A stretch of 54,134 bases of DNA. It comes from Intoshia linei. Lineage: Eukaryota; Orthonectida; Rhopaluridae. The number at the start of each line of letters is the position of its first letter. Within the stretch, counting starts at the first letter, position 1. Shown here piece after piece: positions 12,701 through 25,600 of the stretch. The stretch is from the NCBI GenBank assembly GCA_001642005.1, contig LWCA01000108.1, positions 1 to 54,134 of the forward strand, written 5' to 3'. The notes under the pieces are model-generated. The model saw only the letters and a list, made by a program, of their open reading frames with translations, had not been told where the DNA came from and did no database searches. The position numbers were made by a program, and so were the translations under genes.

Positions 12701-13391
12701 TAGATTTTCATCATAATATTTCATTAGTTATAAAATGGAATCAAAAATTTTACATAAATGCGCCAACAAATCAATTGAATTCATAAAAATTATTGGCCAG
12801 CAGGCACATTCTTCAATAGATTTACAGCAAATTACATCTATGGGACCATTTTTATACTGTTCAATTAATGAAGTGTACCAAATTCAGTTATTTTACTCAT
12901 TAATAAATAGGGTTCATTAGCAAAATCGTTTGTACTGCAATCTGGCGCTTTGCTATATTTGTCGAGATATATTCAATTAAATTATATTAGGGTAAGTTTA
13001 ATGATTTGTTAATACTTTTAAAATAGACAAAAATGAAAAAATATGGAAAATATCCTTTTGTGTTATCAGTAAACGACGCTGATCATATACTCATTGCCGG
13101 TTTACCTCCACTTTCGTCCTCTAATATGAGAAACAAGTATTTTTTAAATGATATATGATTCAAAATTAGCTTATTCGCCAAAGCCTTTGAACAAGCAGCG
13201 ATAAACAGTGAAGTTGCGATCGATTGTACTTTTTTTAATAAGAATGGTATTTTAAAATTTGAACAAAATTAGTGATTCTCAAAATTGAATTTTCATCAGA
13301 ATCTTATCAATTTAACTACAAAGCTACTAATATAAGAAAAGTTTTTCCGAATGTCAGATTTGTAAAATTATTCGGTTATCCCAAAAGTTAG
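9709..13391 (+). CDS. CDC45: CDC45 replication initiation factor
   Basis: Fifteen exons: 9709-9759, 9810-9962, 10932-11188, 11229-11277, 11683-11744, 11793-11903, 12137-12319, 12357-12455, 12493-12598, 12635-12693, 12728-12872, 12911-12991, 13027-13136, 13170-13246, 13300-13391. Every phase agrees, giving 544 residues; human CDC45 is 566. It is part of the CMG (CDC45-MCM-GINS) helicase in the nucleus. Family signatures, in order: LLIILTNNVDSICAFNIL near the N-terminus (DHH/RecJ-like fold), INCG and IFICDS, EMAWKLS, IIGLT, LYKQWNLYDS, a GYGEAISAMD block, SMGPFLYCSINE, and AKAFEQAA near the C-terminus. The acidic linker of vertebrate CDC45 is shortened. The start is MFLTNFEEEFY, matching the usual N-terminus. 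Introns are 33-53 nt apart from three enlarged ones; intron 2 carries hAT-type MITEs. No breaks were seen. Confidence 0.95.
10205..10450. mobile_element. hAT-type MITE in CDC45 intron 2 (family H1)
   Basis: The ends read CAGTGGTTCCTGATTC and, in reverse complement, AGTGGTTGCCATTGGGGTCC, the style of hAT termini. The right half (10330-10445) is found again in inverted orientation at about 25998-26100, including the GGGGTCC.AAACTATA block and the run AAATAAAATATAAAAAAA. That confirms a dispersed family. No coding capacity. Confidence 0.55.
10537..10776. mobile_element. hAT-type MITE with 8-bp duplication, CDC45 intron 2
   Basis: The element starts CAGTGCTTTACAACC and ends with the complement of CAGTGCTTTCCAACC, a hAT-like inverted terminus. 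It is flanked by atctaatc (10529-10536) and ctctaatc (10777-10784), a 7 of 8 match, which is the target-site length expected for hAT elements. It is 240 bp long. The interior also repeats a CGACACAC motif near both ends. It sits inside the enlarged second intron of CDC45 and explains part of that intron's length. Confidence 0.75.
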
Positions 13392-13928
13392 GTTGTCTTT
13401 AAATTACTTGAAAAGGTGTCCAAACTGAACAATTTGATTCCATTGACCCCTCTAAAACTTTTTTCATTACCTAAATCCGTAAAATCAATTAAGTTTACAA
13501 AATAAAGAAGCAATCACAAATTTTTCGCTGAATCAACTTAGATTCGATTTTGGTAATAGAAAAGTTGTAAAATCTAATTTTCCAGGTGTCTATTTTTTTT
13601 GGTGTCAAAGTTCACATGTACAACGTTGAGAATGACTGGACTAAGACCAATTTAAAAGTTAATATGATCGAATTTAATATCCAATTTTTATTTAGAATGT
13701 TGATAAATCCTACTGGTTTTTATGGAGTCATCTTGTTTATTTTTTTCATCAGATAATTTTTTAATTTTTGAGAATCATTAATTTGGAAAATAATTAATAT
13801 TTAGTTATCCGAATAAAACAAGAAGATAAACTTGCTTTTTTCGATTCAGTTATAGACCTTTTATCGTAAAATTTGTGATTTTAAATAATTGATAATACAT
13901 TTTAATTACAATTTGTAAACATTTAAAA
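13392..13928. other. intergenic region between convergent CDC45 and VPS37-like genes
   Basis: No exon, RNA gene or recognisable repeat is seen in these 537 bases. They hold the 3' ends of two convergent transcripts. The sequence is AT-rich and featureless apart from short homopolymer runs. Confidence 0.5.
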
Positions 13929-14871
13929 TTATAAGGAATTTAAATATTCATATTTCCAACCAAGTTGATAACATATTTTATTTAAATTGCAGTATTCTTC
14001 CAAAACTTGATCTATTTTTTTTGCGTCAATTTCAGTGTGAAATTTCTAAAAATAATGTCCATATACAATTAGTTAATTAATTTTCGTTTACATTTATTTT
14101 TGTTTTAATTTCAGAAATTTGGGATTTGTACCAATTGATAAGTTGTTGAAATGGAGGAATGCTATTTTCCGAAAAAAAATCTAAATTTTACTTGATTTGC
14201 ATTACATTGATAGATGAAACCATTATCTTGAGATTTTGCAGTAACAGCCATTTCGACATGATTAAACTTGTTGTATTCATTGATTAATACCATTTTTTTA
14301 TTTTGCAAAATTTCATGTTGATTCAAATTTTGATTAGTCAATTTCATCACATTTTCGGTTAAATTTTTAATATTAGTTTTTAATGAACGCATCTAAGTAA
14401 TGTCAGATAAACATTGCAATGATGATATTACTATTACTCAATTACTTGTTGTCAACGTTCAATCAAATATTTCTTTAATAAATATGGTTATCTCAATTTT
14501 TCACAGGACGTATTTGCATTTTGGGCGGGATTCCCTCTAACTCTAGCTAATAATTAGTCTTTAATGAACTGACTTGAGTAAATGTATACACGATACATTA
14601 TTTAACATACTGTAAGTTTTTTTGTATAAAATTACCGATTCAAAAGTTTCTACAAAATCACGGATCATGGAAATATTTACATTATTTGACAACATTTTAT
14701 CAAGTTCCGAATCAGGAAAATCACAAAAATATTTGTTTACCATTAAATCTATTTTATTTTTATCATAAAGTTTGAATTTCATTCATATTTACCTATTTCA
14801 TTTCGAGAATGTTCTAGTACGGGATAACCTGGCGATAAATTCTCAATATCCGTATTAAAATTAAAATTCAT
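13929..14871 (-). CDS. VPS37: VPS37-like ESCRT-I subunit (Mod(r) domain)
   Basis: Five exons, minus strand: 14793-14871, 14636-14748, 14221-14392, 14092-14180, 13929-14045, giving 189 residues. It begins MNFNFNTDIENLSPGYP. A helical region ELDKMLSNNVNISMIRDFV is followed by a coiled coil ending LTNQNLNQHEILQNKKMV then INEYNKF. That matches the Mod(r) pattern of VPS37: a hydrophobic helix, an NL..PxLxxK-type segment, then KYxEL. A later segment FFSENSIPPFQQLINWYKSQ resembles the FL.G.IPL.EFL..Y part of that domain. VPS37 bridges TSG101 and VPS28 in ESCRT-I, which sorts ubiquitinated cargo on endosomes. The assignment rests on pattern, not on strong identity. Intron 3 could be read as 25 nt, but a 40-nt reading (14181-14220) keeps the frame and fits the family better. 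Confidence 0.6.
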
Positions 14872-15156
14872 TACTTTATTCTATTTATGAAACGTTTATT
14901 TAAATTTTCACTTACATGGTAATACATATTTCAAATTCCTAAGGAAAATACGATTGTACTTTATATTTGTATAAGTGCAAAAAATAATATTGGTAAAGTA
15001 GATAACAGGCGCAGTTCTTATTATATATTAATATATCCGTCACGGTTAGAATACTGACCACTCTATAACGCTTGAATTAATTTATCGGGAGTTTTAAAGG
15101 GCCTTAAGTATTTGGGTCGATTAATATAAATAGTAACTGACCCAATGTAAAATAAA

Positions 15157-15354
15157 TTGCACATTAATATTCACATTGATGGGCTTAAACAAAAAAAAAA
15201 CATTTTACAAAAAATAGTTGTTTTTCAAAAATTCTTTACATATAGAAAATTGAATGTCTGTTACCGTAAAATAATAATAATTAATAATGAAAGTATGATC
15301 GCTAGAATTATAAACCCAATTTTGGAAAAACTAGAAAAAGAGTCGTATAATTAA
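15157..15354 (+). CDS. possible small lysine-rich protein, unassigned
   Basis: A 65-codon open frame with no in-frame ATG at its left end; the first in-frame ATG lies within SMIARIINPILEKLEKESYN at the end. It is rich in Lys and Ile and runs directly into a TAA. It could be the last exon of a small basic protein such as a mitochondrial ribosomal subunit, or a chance frame in purine-rich DNA. No family is recognised and no upstream exon was found. The call is weak. Confidence 0.15.
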   Translation: MHINIHIDGLKQKKNILQKIVVFQKFFTYRKLNVCYRKIIIINNESMIARIINPILEKLEKESYN

Positions 15355-15669
15355 AAAAAAGAAGACTAATCGAGTACTTTGCAGGTAGTATACGCGCCTT
15401 TATGGTTAAAAAACACCTTACGATCGATTTTTTAATTATGTCATTATTTTAAAAAATATTCACAAAACTTTAATTTGATCAAGCAGAATGGACTAAATGA
15501 TGTAATATTTTAGATAAAAACCTATTACGGTTTCATTAAAATGTGTTTTCATCTTAGACCTAGGAGTTAGTTAAAAAAACTTTTGTAGTTGGTTAAACTG
15601 GGTTTGTCCATAATTTCCAGTAAAAATGGATTATTTCTATAAATAGTTAGATAAAATGATATTTCTAAC

Positions 15670-16145
15670 TTATATAAAATGCTACGCGATTTTTGTTTGT
15701 GTGTGTGTACCACTTTATTAAAATAACTAACAGTCTTAGAATTTTATAAAGACTACATTTCAATTACAGTTTTTTTCCGAGGCGTATAATAAGATAAATT
15801 TTAACCTCCGAATTTCACATCTTACGGGTCAAAAACCCCAATTGTCCCTCTGTTTGAAAATCAAACGAGTTGGAGAATTAAAAAAAATATATACGCTGAT
15901 ACGTATTTTAAAATCAAACATTATCATAAATTTAAAAAAATTATATCTTCACGGTCAAAACCTCAAATTACCCTTCTTTTTTTTATGAAAACAGCCCTAT
16001 AATTTCAAAATATTTTATTAAAACAAAAAATGTGAAATAATTAACGGACCGAAAATTAAAAAAAGATTATTCTGATAGAGCTTATTCCAGTTGATATAAA
16101 TACAAAAATTCAACCCGAGAAATCTATGCATTTCCGATGAAAAAT
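15670..16145 (+). repeat. dispersed repeat family R1, plus copy
   Basis: Starts at AAAATGCTACGCGATTTTTG followed by GTGTGTGTG. It continues through ACAGTCTTAG, CACATCTTACGGGTC, AACAGCCCTATAAT and GATTATTCTGATAG, then a block ending near CTATGCATTTCC. This is one of the two most complete copies and shows the order of blocks. No coding frame. Confidence 0.7.
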
Positions 16146-16384
16146 AAAAATTAAAATTGTAAATATTGATCCTACAATTTATAAAAAAATGTACAGTGAA
16201 CGTCTACACATTTCCAATAAAGAAATATGGGTGAAAATCTATATAATTCATTTCTTCGGAATTTTTTTCATTGCTATGCAATTTTTAAATTCTCATTTTC
16301 AAAAATTTTTGAATAAAATTTAAATTGAAACTAAACAACGAAACTAAAACAACTTTGTTAACATCATTTTTATATTTATTAATA

Positions 16385-16860
16385 TCCTTTGCAAATTTGG
16401 TAAAATTCGATTAAAATATGTTTATAAAGTGAAGAATTGGTTAATTATAATTATTGATATATAATTGGTATTTTTAAGTATTTATTAAATTGGTACTGAA
16501 TATATATCATCACATTGTAAATGAAAAAATTGGTTTTTATAATTGTATTTTTTTGGAATTTATGCTATTTATGACAATTTTTTTAGGATTGGACTGTTTT
16601 TACTTTATTTTTAAATGCTAACAAACAAAAAATTAAGATGGAGTAATTCACTTTAAAGTAAAAAGTAATGTGATATGATGGTTCCACCTGACACAAATTT
16701 TGTAACCACTCCTTTAAATGATTAATAATAGTGAATTGTAGGATTATTAAATTAGATTTTCAACGTGAATTTATTTTTTAAATATAATAAAAATGTGGCC
16801 TCGGCAAAGTATTTCTACGTAGTACATAACAGACAACCTAGTTTATTTATTAATATATTG
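16385..16860 (+). repeat. dispersed repeat family R2, copy 1
   Basis: Shares with 43330-43870 and 49915-50295 a block AATATGTTTATAAAGT, a block TTAAATTGGTACTGAA, then ATTGGACTGTTTTTACTTTA, a GGTTCCACCT block, an AACCACT block and a final GTAC.TAACAGTCAA-like block. Length is about 480 bp. No coding frame; class unknown. Confidence 0.65.
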
Positions 16861-17234
16861 AGATTATTATCAGCATTGTCAACCTTTGTCACGCTTCGTA
16901 CCTAGACCCGAACCTACCGTGGTCCGTTACCAATCATGGGGCTCGAAAACAGTTCCGTAAAATTTAATTTTTCCAAATTGAGCATTAAATAAATTATATT
17001 TTTATATATGATATCTATTTTGTTGATTAAAGTTCAAATCAAGAGCATTTGATAGGTGGCTAAGGCCTACTTAGCTGTACTACGCATCTTTAGCGAAAAA
17101 GTTTTTTAGTGGTTATTTTTCATTTTTTGGTGGTCTCGAACTTTAAAGGTTGGATCTTTTAATATCATGCCAATTTCTTGTAATATTTTCTTATATTAAT
17201 TATTATAATTATTAATTATATTCTAATATTTTGT

Positions 17235-17775
17235 ATATTAAAAATTATTTTTCACCGGGAATGCGTAGATTTTTGGGTTGAAATTTTGTATTTATTTTTG
17301 TATATAACTGGAATAAGTTCTATCAGAATAATCTTTTTTATTTTTTATTTTCAGATCATTAATTATATCACATTTTTTGTTTATTACATTTCATAAAATA
17401 TTTTGGAAAAAAATATATGAATGCTGAAATGCTTTTTTGACCGTGAAGGCGTCACTTATTCAGATTAAAAATTTTTGTGTGTATTAACAGGATATAATTG
17501 TACCACCTGTAAATTTTTTAAATTATAGGGCTGTTTTCATTAAAAAAAAAGGGTAATTTGTAGTTTTCGTCCTGAAGGTATATATTTGTTTAAATTTTCA
17601 AACTCGTTTGATTTATAAAAAAAGGACAATTGGGTTTTTTGACCAGTAATATGTGAGTTTGGGAGGTTGAAATTTATTTTGCTAACACTTCAGAAAGAAC
17701 TGTAATTGAAATGTGGACTTTTTAAAATTTTAAGACTGGTAGTTATTAAAATAAACGATAACACACACACATTTT
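17235..17775 (-). repeat. dispersed repeat family R1, inverted copy
   Basis: This is the reverse complement of the R1 order. The right edge has CACACACACATTTT, followed inward by the complement of ACTACCAGTCTTA and CACATTTCAATTACAG. Further left come the complements of GACGCCTTCACGG and GATTATTCTGATAG. It lies 1.1 kb from the plus-oriented copy at 15670, giving a large inverted arrangement that encloses R2. Confidence 0.7.
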
Positions 17776-19514
17776 GATTTTTACTATTCGCTTCATCTGT
17801 ACAATATATCTTAAGTTACATTCTGTATTTACAATTTTGCATTGTTCCTTCACTTACATTGTCTCATGCACCACCAATATTGTCATTTTTTAAGAGAATC
17901 TAATACATTTTCCTTAATTTCATTAAGGGAAAAATGTTCACTATTCGATATAGAAATTAAGTTAATTTATTAAAAATTATAAGATATTATTATAACTTAT
18001 AAGATAGAATTCCCATATTTACTATTATAGAAACGCTAAAAAAAATTTGATTATAAGAAGAGTTCATTATAGAGGAGTAAGATTATATTTTTATTTATTT
18101 CTTAGAAAATCGGAATCGTCGCATCATTAGTTATGATAATAAGAAAAAGGTGTAATATTGTCATTAAAGTTTAGATAAATCATTCAGGCAAGGTAGCAAA
18201 ATGAGAAATGTGATAAGGGTCATGAAAATATGATAAATGAGAAAAATATTCCACAGAGTAGTATGAACAATATAAAATGTCTGTAAGTATACATGTATAA
18301 TCTGACAATTCAGTGTGAAATTGATTATATGACCAATTTAATAATACATTTTAATAAAAAAATGCTTTAATTTTTTTTCTTTAATTATCAATTTACAGGC
18401 TGATTTAAAATTATGATAGACTTTATATTCTAAATTAATGTAAAATAATTGAATTGTGATGTAAGCACAAAATATATTTATATCATCTTAGAATAGGTAT
18501 GGGAGACCTGATTCTATATTTCCAATTTTTTAAACAATTTTTGTAAATTTAAAATTTATTTTGACATTATTTGGTGAATCTCAGTAAACATCCAAGTCCC
18601 CAAATCCTGGTTACCTAGATAATCCTGGTTATAATCCTAGTTACTATTAATAATTAAGTTATATTATCAGTAAATGATTTGGTTTGTTCAGGCGTAAATT
18701 ATGCAACTATTCACTGCGAATAAAAAAATAAAATTAATTTAATATAACTCTAAACAATTGAATCACCTGTTGAAACAATAATGTTTTCTATTAATAGAAA
18801 TATATAAAACTAAAAATAATGTATTAATAAGTTAATAAATATTTAGAGGTTATATCGATAATACATACTATAAAGGGAATATTAAAAATTGGTTCAATAA
18901 ATAAAATTAATCAAGGTCTATTTATGTAATTTTTAAGCATACGACTAATCATTTCATTTTAGTTAAATTGTAAATTACTTTTGGTGACTAGTTAATATTA
19001 AATGTATTATGTCATAGATCGTTGACTTTGTTAAATCAAAGTATTTTTATTAATATGCTTTATTTTTATAATTTCTTTATTTCAATCTTGTCCTACTGTT
19101 TCTATTATGTTTTTTTAAACTGTTGCATTTTGCAAATCAATATATTTTCATTTTTCTCAAAACTGGAAAAATGTTTGGTGAATTTTTATTTCGATTTGAT
19201 ATAAATCTTGCCACTTGGATTTACATGAGTATATCCTGGCTTGCAAGTTTTATATTTGGTCGTTGATGATATTAATTAACGAATATTCTAATATGCATTT
19301 TTATTGAATTTTTTATTAGCAAATACAATAGAAAAGTCACATTTTACACTCAACATTTACATTCAAATTAATTTCTCTTCATTTGTGTTCTGAATTTATT
19401 TCTTGGGTTTTCTCGATACTCTATAAAAATTAAAAATTAATTTCAAATAGTTTTATAATTTTTAGAATAGTATTATATGGATGTATCATAATTTCTAACG
19501 TATAGGGTTTCAAC

Positions 19515-19620
19515 TACTCTCAGTATGTTTTTAAGCAATTGCGTCATGTATATGTGGCATTCCTAGTAATATATATATTTACATGACGCAATTGTTTGCA
19601 AGTTGCAACCATACTGAAAC
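19515..19620. repeat. long hairpin 3' of SPEF1
   Basis: The left arm contains CAGTATG and CAATTGCGTCATGTA. The right arm contains TACATGACGCAATTG and CATACTG. Arms of about 40 bp with a few mismatches flank a loop of about 30 bp. It starts 33 bases downstream of the SPEF1 stop and could be a foldback element or a 3'-end structure. Confidence 0.55.
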
Positions 19621-19652
19621 TGGACCAAGAAAATATATATTTCTTTTTCACT

Positions 19653-22600
19653 TTAAAAAATACCGAGCATATTTATTCGTTGTTGTAAATCGCCTAGTCT
19701 GATATCTTTTAGGTGTGATAAATGTTCTAAACGTCGTATTTTTGCTTGTAAAATCTATCATATACATTTTAAAATTTAAACAAATGTTTAAATTGTTACT
19801 TGAATTGTTTCTTCTTTTGCCAATAAATCTTGTTCTTTTTCTTCTATGTATAATTTTGCGTCAATTGGTAAATTATTTAATGCGTTTATATGAACATTCA
19901 TACCAGAATGTTTTGTTGAAATAATTTTTGGTTTCATTCGTTTATCCAAGTCTCTAAATTAACTTTACACTTTAATTATTGTATGTATCAGAGGTCAATA
20001 AATTTTTCTTAATTATTTACGAGGTTTGGTAGAATTTGGTAATTTGTGAGCGTTCTGCTAATGCTTCTGAATAATTTCACTGATATTGTAATTGAAATGT
20101 TTGATTGAATAATAAAACTGGGGTTCAGATATAAAATTAAATCTTATCTTAGAAAAATGACCCAATAGACTAAATTCAATTTATTTTTGCATTAATTGTA
20201 ATTAATATGATCCGATTTCATGTAATCATTTATAAAAAAATACTGACTGTACTTGACAAATTTTGAAAGCAGATTATAATATTTGAAGAAATTTCTATTT
20301 TGTCATTATTCTAATTAAAAATTTACTAAGTTCAATTTATTGGTATTATTCTGTCAAATCATTTATTAATATAGATTACAAATTGAAAGCCAATTTTAGT
20401 TTTAATATACCAACCGAAACTAAAATTAAAATATATTTAGTCAATCAAAATCAAAAATTGTTTATCATGATGTAATGTTTATTGTTCAAAATCTTATAAT
20501 GTAAAAAATTAATGGCATTACAGAATACCCAAAACATCATTAATTATTTTAAATTTCATAGCTTAATATATAAAATGTATATTTTACATATAATATAAAT
20601 AAGGTGTATATTTAATATGTTATATACAATATTTAAAAAGATATTGAATTAATTTTCAGTCAGTCAAAATGTCTTGTATTAATAAATGTATTATTAAGAT
20701 AATTTATAATAGAAAAACTTTTAATATGAATAACATGTAGAGTAATAAAATAGTTAATTACAAAGTGGAACATTTTGGTACTTTAAAAAATATTGATATG
20801 CTAACTTTTATTCAGAAACTGAATGGAAAGCTTAGAAAATCGTTGTAGTTATATAAATAGTTGGATTATTATATTACTAAAAAAGCTTTAATTTTAAATT
20901 TATATTATTTCATACAAGAAAAAAATGTATTATTATATTTTATATAGAATATCTGTTTAAATTATAGTTTAGATCAGTGGCTCTTAAACTTAAAATACAC
21001 AGACCCCGTATAAATAAACATGTTACTAGGACCCCTTTAAAAAATTTATAAATCACTTATAGATTGAAGGTTTACTAATGGTATAAAACGATAATTAAAC
21101 TGTTACCCAACATGTTGGTAATAAAGAGATACTATTTATTGCAACACAATTTAGTTTTTAATGAGCTTCATCCATTCGAATTAAAAATTAAGAAAATTTG
21201 ATAGTTTAAAAATAAGAAATCCTATTTATTTTTAAATTTGGAGTCCTCATCAGAGTTGCCAGATTTTATTTATTTAAAATCGATCATTTTGAAATTTTTG
21301 TTTTTGATGTGTATAGTGTACAGTAAGGTGTCTCATGGGTATTTAGAAAAAATATTCGTAGGACTTAAAAAGTATAGTATTACTAAAATAATAACTATTT
21401 TAAAATATTTTCGGCCAACTCCTAACGGTGAAGTTAGCCTGACCATTTAAAATTTTATATATACCGACTTTATAATATTGTTCTCCATGTTTAGTTATAC
21501 AGTTTAATTTTTTAAATTTGTTTCTAGCTCAATTTTTTTGGATTTTATTTTTTGTTTGAATACAATTAAAATAATGTAAATAGTCAGAATTCGAGAAATT
21601 AAATGGTTAATAAAATCAAAAAATTGAGCTAGAAACAAATTTTAAAAAATAAACAGTATAACTAAACAAGGAGAACAATATTATCAAATCGGTACCACGT
21701 TTAAAAGCTCAAACGCCAATTTCCGTTAAAATAAAGTTCAGTTTTNATACTATATATTAAAAAATTAAAACTGAACTTTATTTTAACGGAAATTGGCGTT
21801 TGAATCAAATTTAAATAATGTTAATAGCCAGAATTCGAGAAATTAAATTGTTAATAAAATCCAAAAAAATTGAGCTAGAAACAAATTTTAACAAATAAAC
21901 TGTATAACTAAACATGGAGAACAATATTATGAAGTCGGTACTACGTTTAAAAGCTCAAACGCCAATTTCCGTTAAAATAAAGTTCAGTTTTAATTTCTTA
22001 ATATATAGTATATATATAGAAAACTTTAAATGGTCAGGCTATCTTCAACATTCGTTGAAATGCATTAATATTTTAGAAATATCATTTTTTTTGAAACACA
22101 TTAGTGTACACTGTAAAATGTATAGTTGGCTGACTTGAATATTTCTAAATATTACTCTGTTAATTAAGAGGGACGGGTCAATTTACCTCTTTTATAATTA
22201 TTTTTGTTTATTTATTCATTTAATATTTTAAAAAATATATATTTATGAAATGGCGGCCAGTTAACGTTATTTATATACTTGTTTATTTAAATTAGTCATA
22301 TTGAATTATTTTTAAACGTCATTTTGTTTGTGACGTTACATGTAAATTGTATTCTGAACAGATCCATAAATTAAGATACGGATATATTATTAGACGTATC
22401 TTATTTTTGGTAACGAGGCATCATCGTACCTTTTTTATTTGTGCATTAAATGTTTTAATTATCAAATTTAATCATTGTATATATTAAATAAATTCTTATA
22501 TATTTTTATTTGAAACGTTTATATAATTTTTATAACATGTAGTAAAATCGTTTAATTTACAACTAATATAAATGTTAATTTATAACAGAATACAATGATT

Positions 22601-25600
22601 AAATTTATAAATTTTATTACAATCTATAAAATTTATTTCGGTTATTAGATTGTAAATGTAAAATTACTGCAATCGAGTATTTACTAAATACCGTTAATTT
22701 TAAATAGCTATAAACAAATTTAAAACTATTTTTAGCAACTCTATATAGTATATATATATAGAATGTATATATAATTGATATAATGTATTAATGTTGAATT
22801 TGATTTTATTAATCCAATCATTTAATTAATCATTAAATAGAAAAAACACATCTGCATATACATGTAGTTATTAAATAGTTTATTATAAGTATGTGGGTAT
22901 TTTATGTATAAAAATTTATAAATGTTAAAAATAAACCGGTAAAATCAATAAAACAAATGTTTGAAATTTTTATTGAATAATTTCAGTCAAATTTATATAA
23001 TTTGATATTTTAATTGGTTAAATTAACAAAAACAGTTGTATGAAAATGAAATTAAAACATCAAATTCGGTATTATAGAAAAATGATAGATTAATAAATTA
23101 AGGGTTCAGAGGCTCATTATCTTTTAAAGTGTTTTCCTCTGTAACTACGTATTTTCAAAATATACCCTCCCCTGAATACCCTAGAACCACTTCAAAAGCT
23201 TAATATTATTATTTGAAAAATTTAGAGGTTATGGATTCGCATCTTATGGCTCGTGAAGTCTGTTTTATTAATTCTACTAAAACCATCCAGGTACATTGTT
23301 AATTTTTATCAAACCTTCTCAATGGAACCAGTATACAGTAACGGATCTAGATGGGTGCAGGGCGGTAGTCCCCTGGCGTGACAAATGTGCCCTAAAATAT
23401 TTTAATTTTTGCATTAATTTAATTTAATTTAATTTAATTTAAGTTAAATTATCGGACTTAAATTTGTTCATAATCGAAAGATAACTTTCCGAAGATGTCG
23501 ATTTTACTGCAGTTGAACAACTCAACAGTTGAATGTTCAACATTGAAACATTTAGTAGAATGAAAACTAGAAAAAAATATAAATTATTATTATAGACAGG
23601 AATATTTAATAAACATAATATAAAAATTCCAATTTAAATACATTATATGCGTTTGGCCCGTAATAATTATTTCGCCCACCCTGCTGAAATTTCTAGATCC
23701 GCCACTGCCTGTATGACCGCTTATGGTTATATTACTTTTTTTAGTAGCGACAGGTATAAAATTATGAATTGAATAAGTCTAATATATGGAAAGTCTAAAC
23801 ACACATATAGACATTAATTGTTAGTTACACATTATTATTATACTACATATTTTAGACATATACGTAGACATATACGTAGAAATTTATCACATATTAACGA
23901 CATACTAGCTTAATTTATTTCGAAAAAGAGAATTGCTACATAATTTCGTACATTTTAAAATACAATCTTAGTCCTCTTGAATTTTTCTAAAAATCTCTGA
24001 ATTATCAAAAATCTCTGAACTCTGAACTGTATAAATTGTAATAATAATTATTATTCGATCTGTATTACGATTAATATTATAATATTTGTGATAATAAATT
24101 AAGTGTGGCAATTTAAAAATTAGTTTCAGTCATTAATACAAAGAACCAATATTTTTGTCTTAAACTGGTCAATTAATTCTCTATATAGTCCTAAAAGTTG
24201 TATCTCTTGATATATGTATATATGTGAATACTTGAGTATTTTTCATTTCCATTGAATATTTTTCCGGTTTGAAAAAATAAAATAAATAAATTGACCATAG
24301 ATGAGATAGTTATAATTATATTATAAAAATGAATAAAACATGGATTTTATTTTTATATATATGAATGTCAAGTTTTATAATGTACAATTTATACACTTTA
24401 TAAAGAACCAAGAATTTTTATTGGTTTATGTATAACTAATTATACTAATTGTACCAATTTTATTTATAAATTTATTTATATTATATTTTTTATTAACTTT
24501 TATTAACTTTTGATAACAATTTAGCCTTTTTCTACATCCATGTTTATTTCGTACGAATTTTGTTTTATTAGATACATACAATGTATAGATATAAAAAGCT
24601 GTAAAGTTAAATTAACATCAGTATTTTATAAATTATAAATTATAATTCACAAAACCAGAAGAATCAATATTTCCAAGATATATATAACAAATTAGAAAGC
24701 CAACAAAGTGAAATTATATAAGTAATACACCATGATAAACTTTTTGATTTAAATATCGACACGACATCCATGATAATTATAATTTAAAATAATTTTGAGA
24801 TTATTATACATTGTACGTGTAAAAAATGTACATTGTACAATGTACGTTATCTTATATGAAGTAATATTATCACAATACCCAGAAACAAGCTTAATGAATT
24901 TTATTATCAAAATGCTGTCTAAATCAGCTGTAGCCAAATGTCGTAAAACCTATTATATCCTAACTTATATAATATGCTACGCTATTTTTGTTTGTGTGTG
25001 TGTTCCACTTTATTAAAATAACTACCAGTCTTAGAATTTTATAAAGTCCACATTTCAATTACAGTTTTTTCCGGGACGTATAATAAGATAAATTTCAACC
25101 TCCCAAACTCACATCTTACGGGTCAAAAACCCCAATTATCCCTCTTTTTGAAAATCAAACGAGTTTGAGAATTTAAAAAAATATATACGCTGATACGGAT
25201 TTTAAAATCATAAACATTATCATAAATTTAAATTTAAAAAAATTATATCTTNTAATATATAGTATATATATAGAAAACTTTAAATGGTCAGGCTATCTTT
25301 AATATTCATTGAAATGCATTAATATTTTGGAAATATCATTTTTTTATACTTGATATCTATTATACCTAATGATGTTCAAAAATATAATTTTTCATTTTTT
25401 TTGAGACACCTTAGTGTACAGTGTACAATTGTTTTTTGCTGAAATACTGCAATGAATTAATCATAAATTTAGTTTTAATAATTGAAAATTTTGTTTTATA
25501 TATTTGTGGAAATTTAAATTTAATCTGAATTGTTGGATATACATTATGTTAGCGGAAATTCCATTTTAACGGAATTTTGAATTATTTATTTTTTCTTAAC

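Larger units (their letters stand above)
14872..19652. other. repeat-dominated intergenic region
   Basis: Contains two opposed copies of R1 (15670-16145 plus, 17235-17775 minus), a copy of R2 (16385-16860) and a hairpin (19515-19620). One lysine-rich open frame at 15157-15354 is listed separately. From about 17800 to 19500 nothing convincing is seen on either strand. A short minus-strand open stretch around 19380-19430 follows an acceptor-like AG, but it has no recognisable partner exon. Confidence 0.5.

Noticed and set aside
14181-14205. A 25-nt intron in the VPS37-like gene
   Set aside because: A donor 15 bases earlier gives a 40-nt intron, keeps the frame, and gives a better match to the Mod(r) domain.
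19715-19924. Plus-strand hydrophobic open frame
   Set aside because: It is the antisense shadow of the two SPEF1 3' exons.
21914-22138. Plus-strand open frame
   Set aside because: It lies entirely within the repeated R3 sequence and is not a gene.
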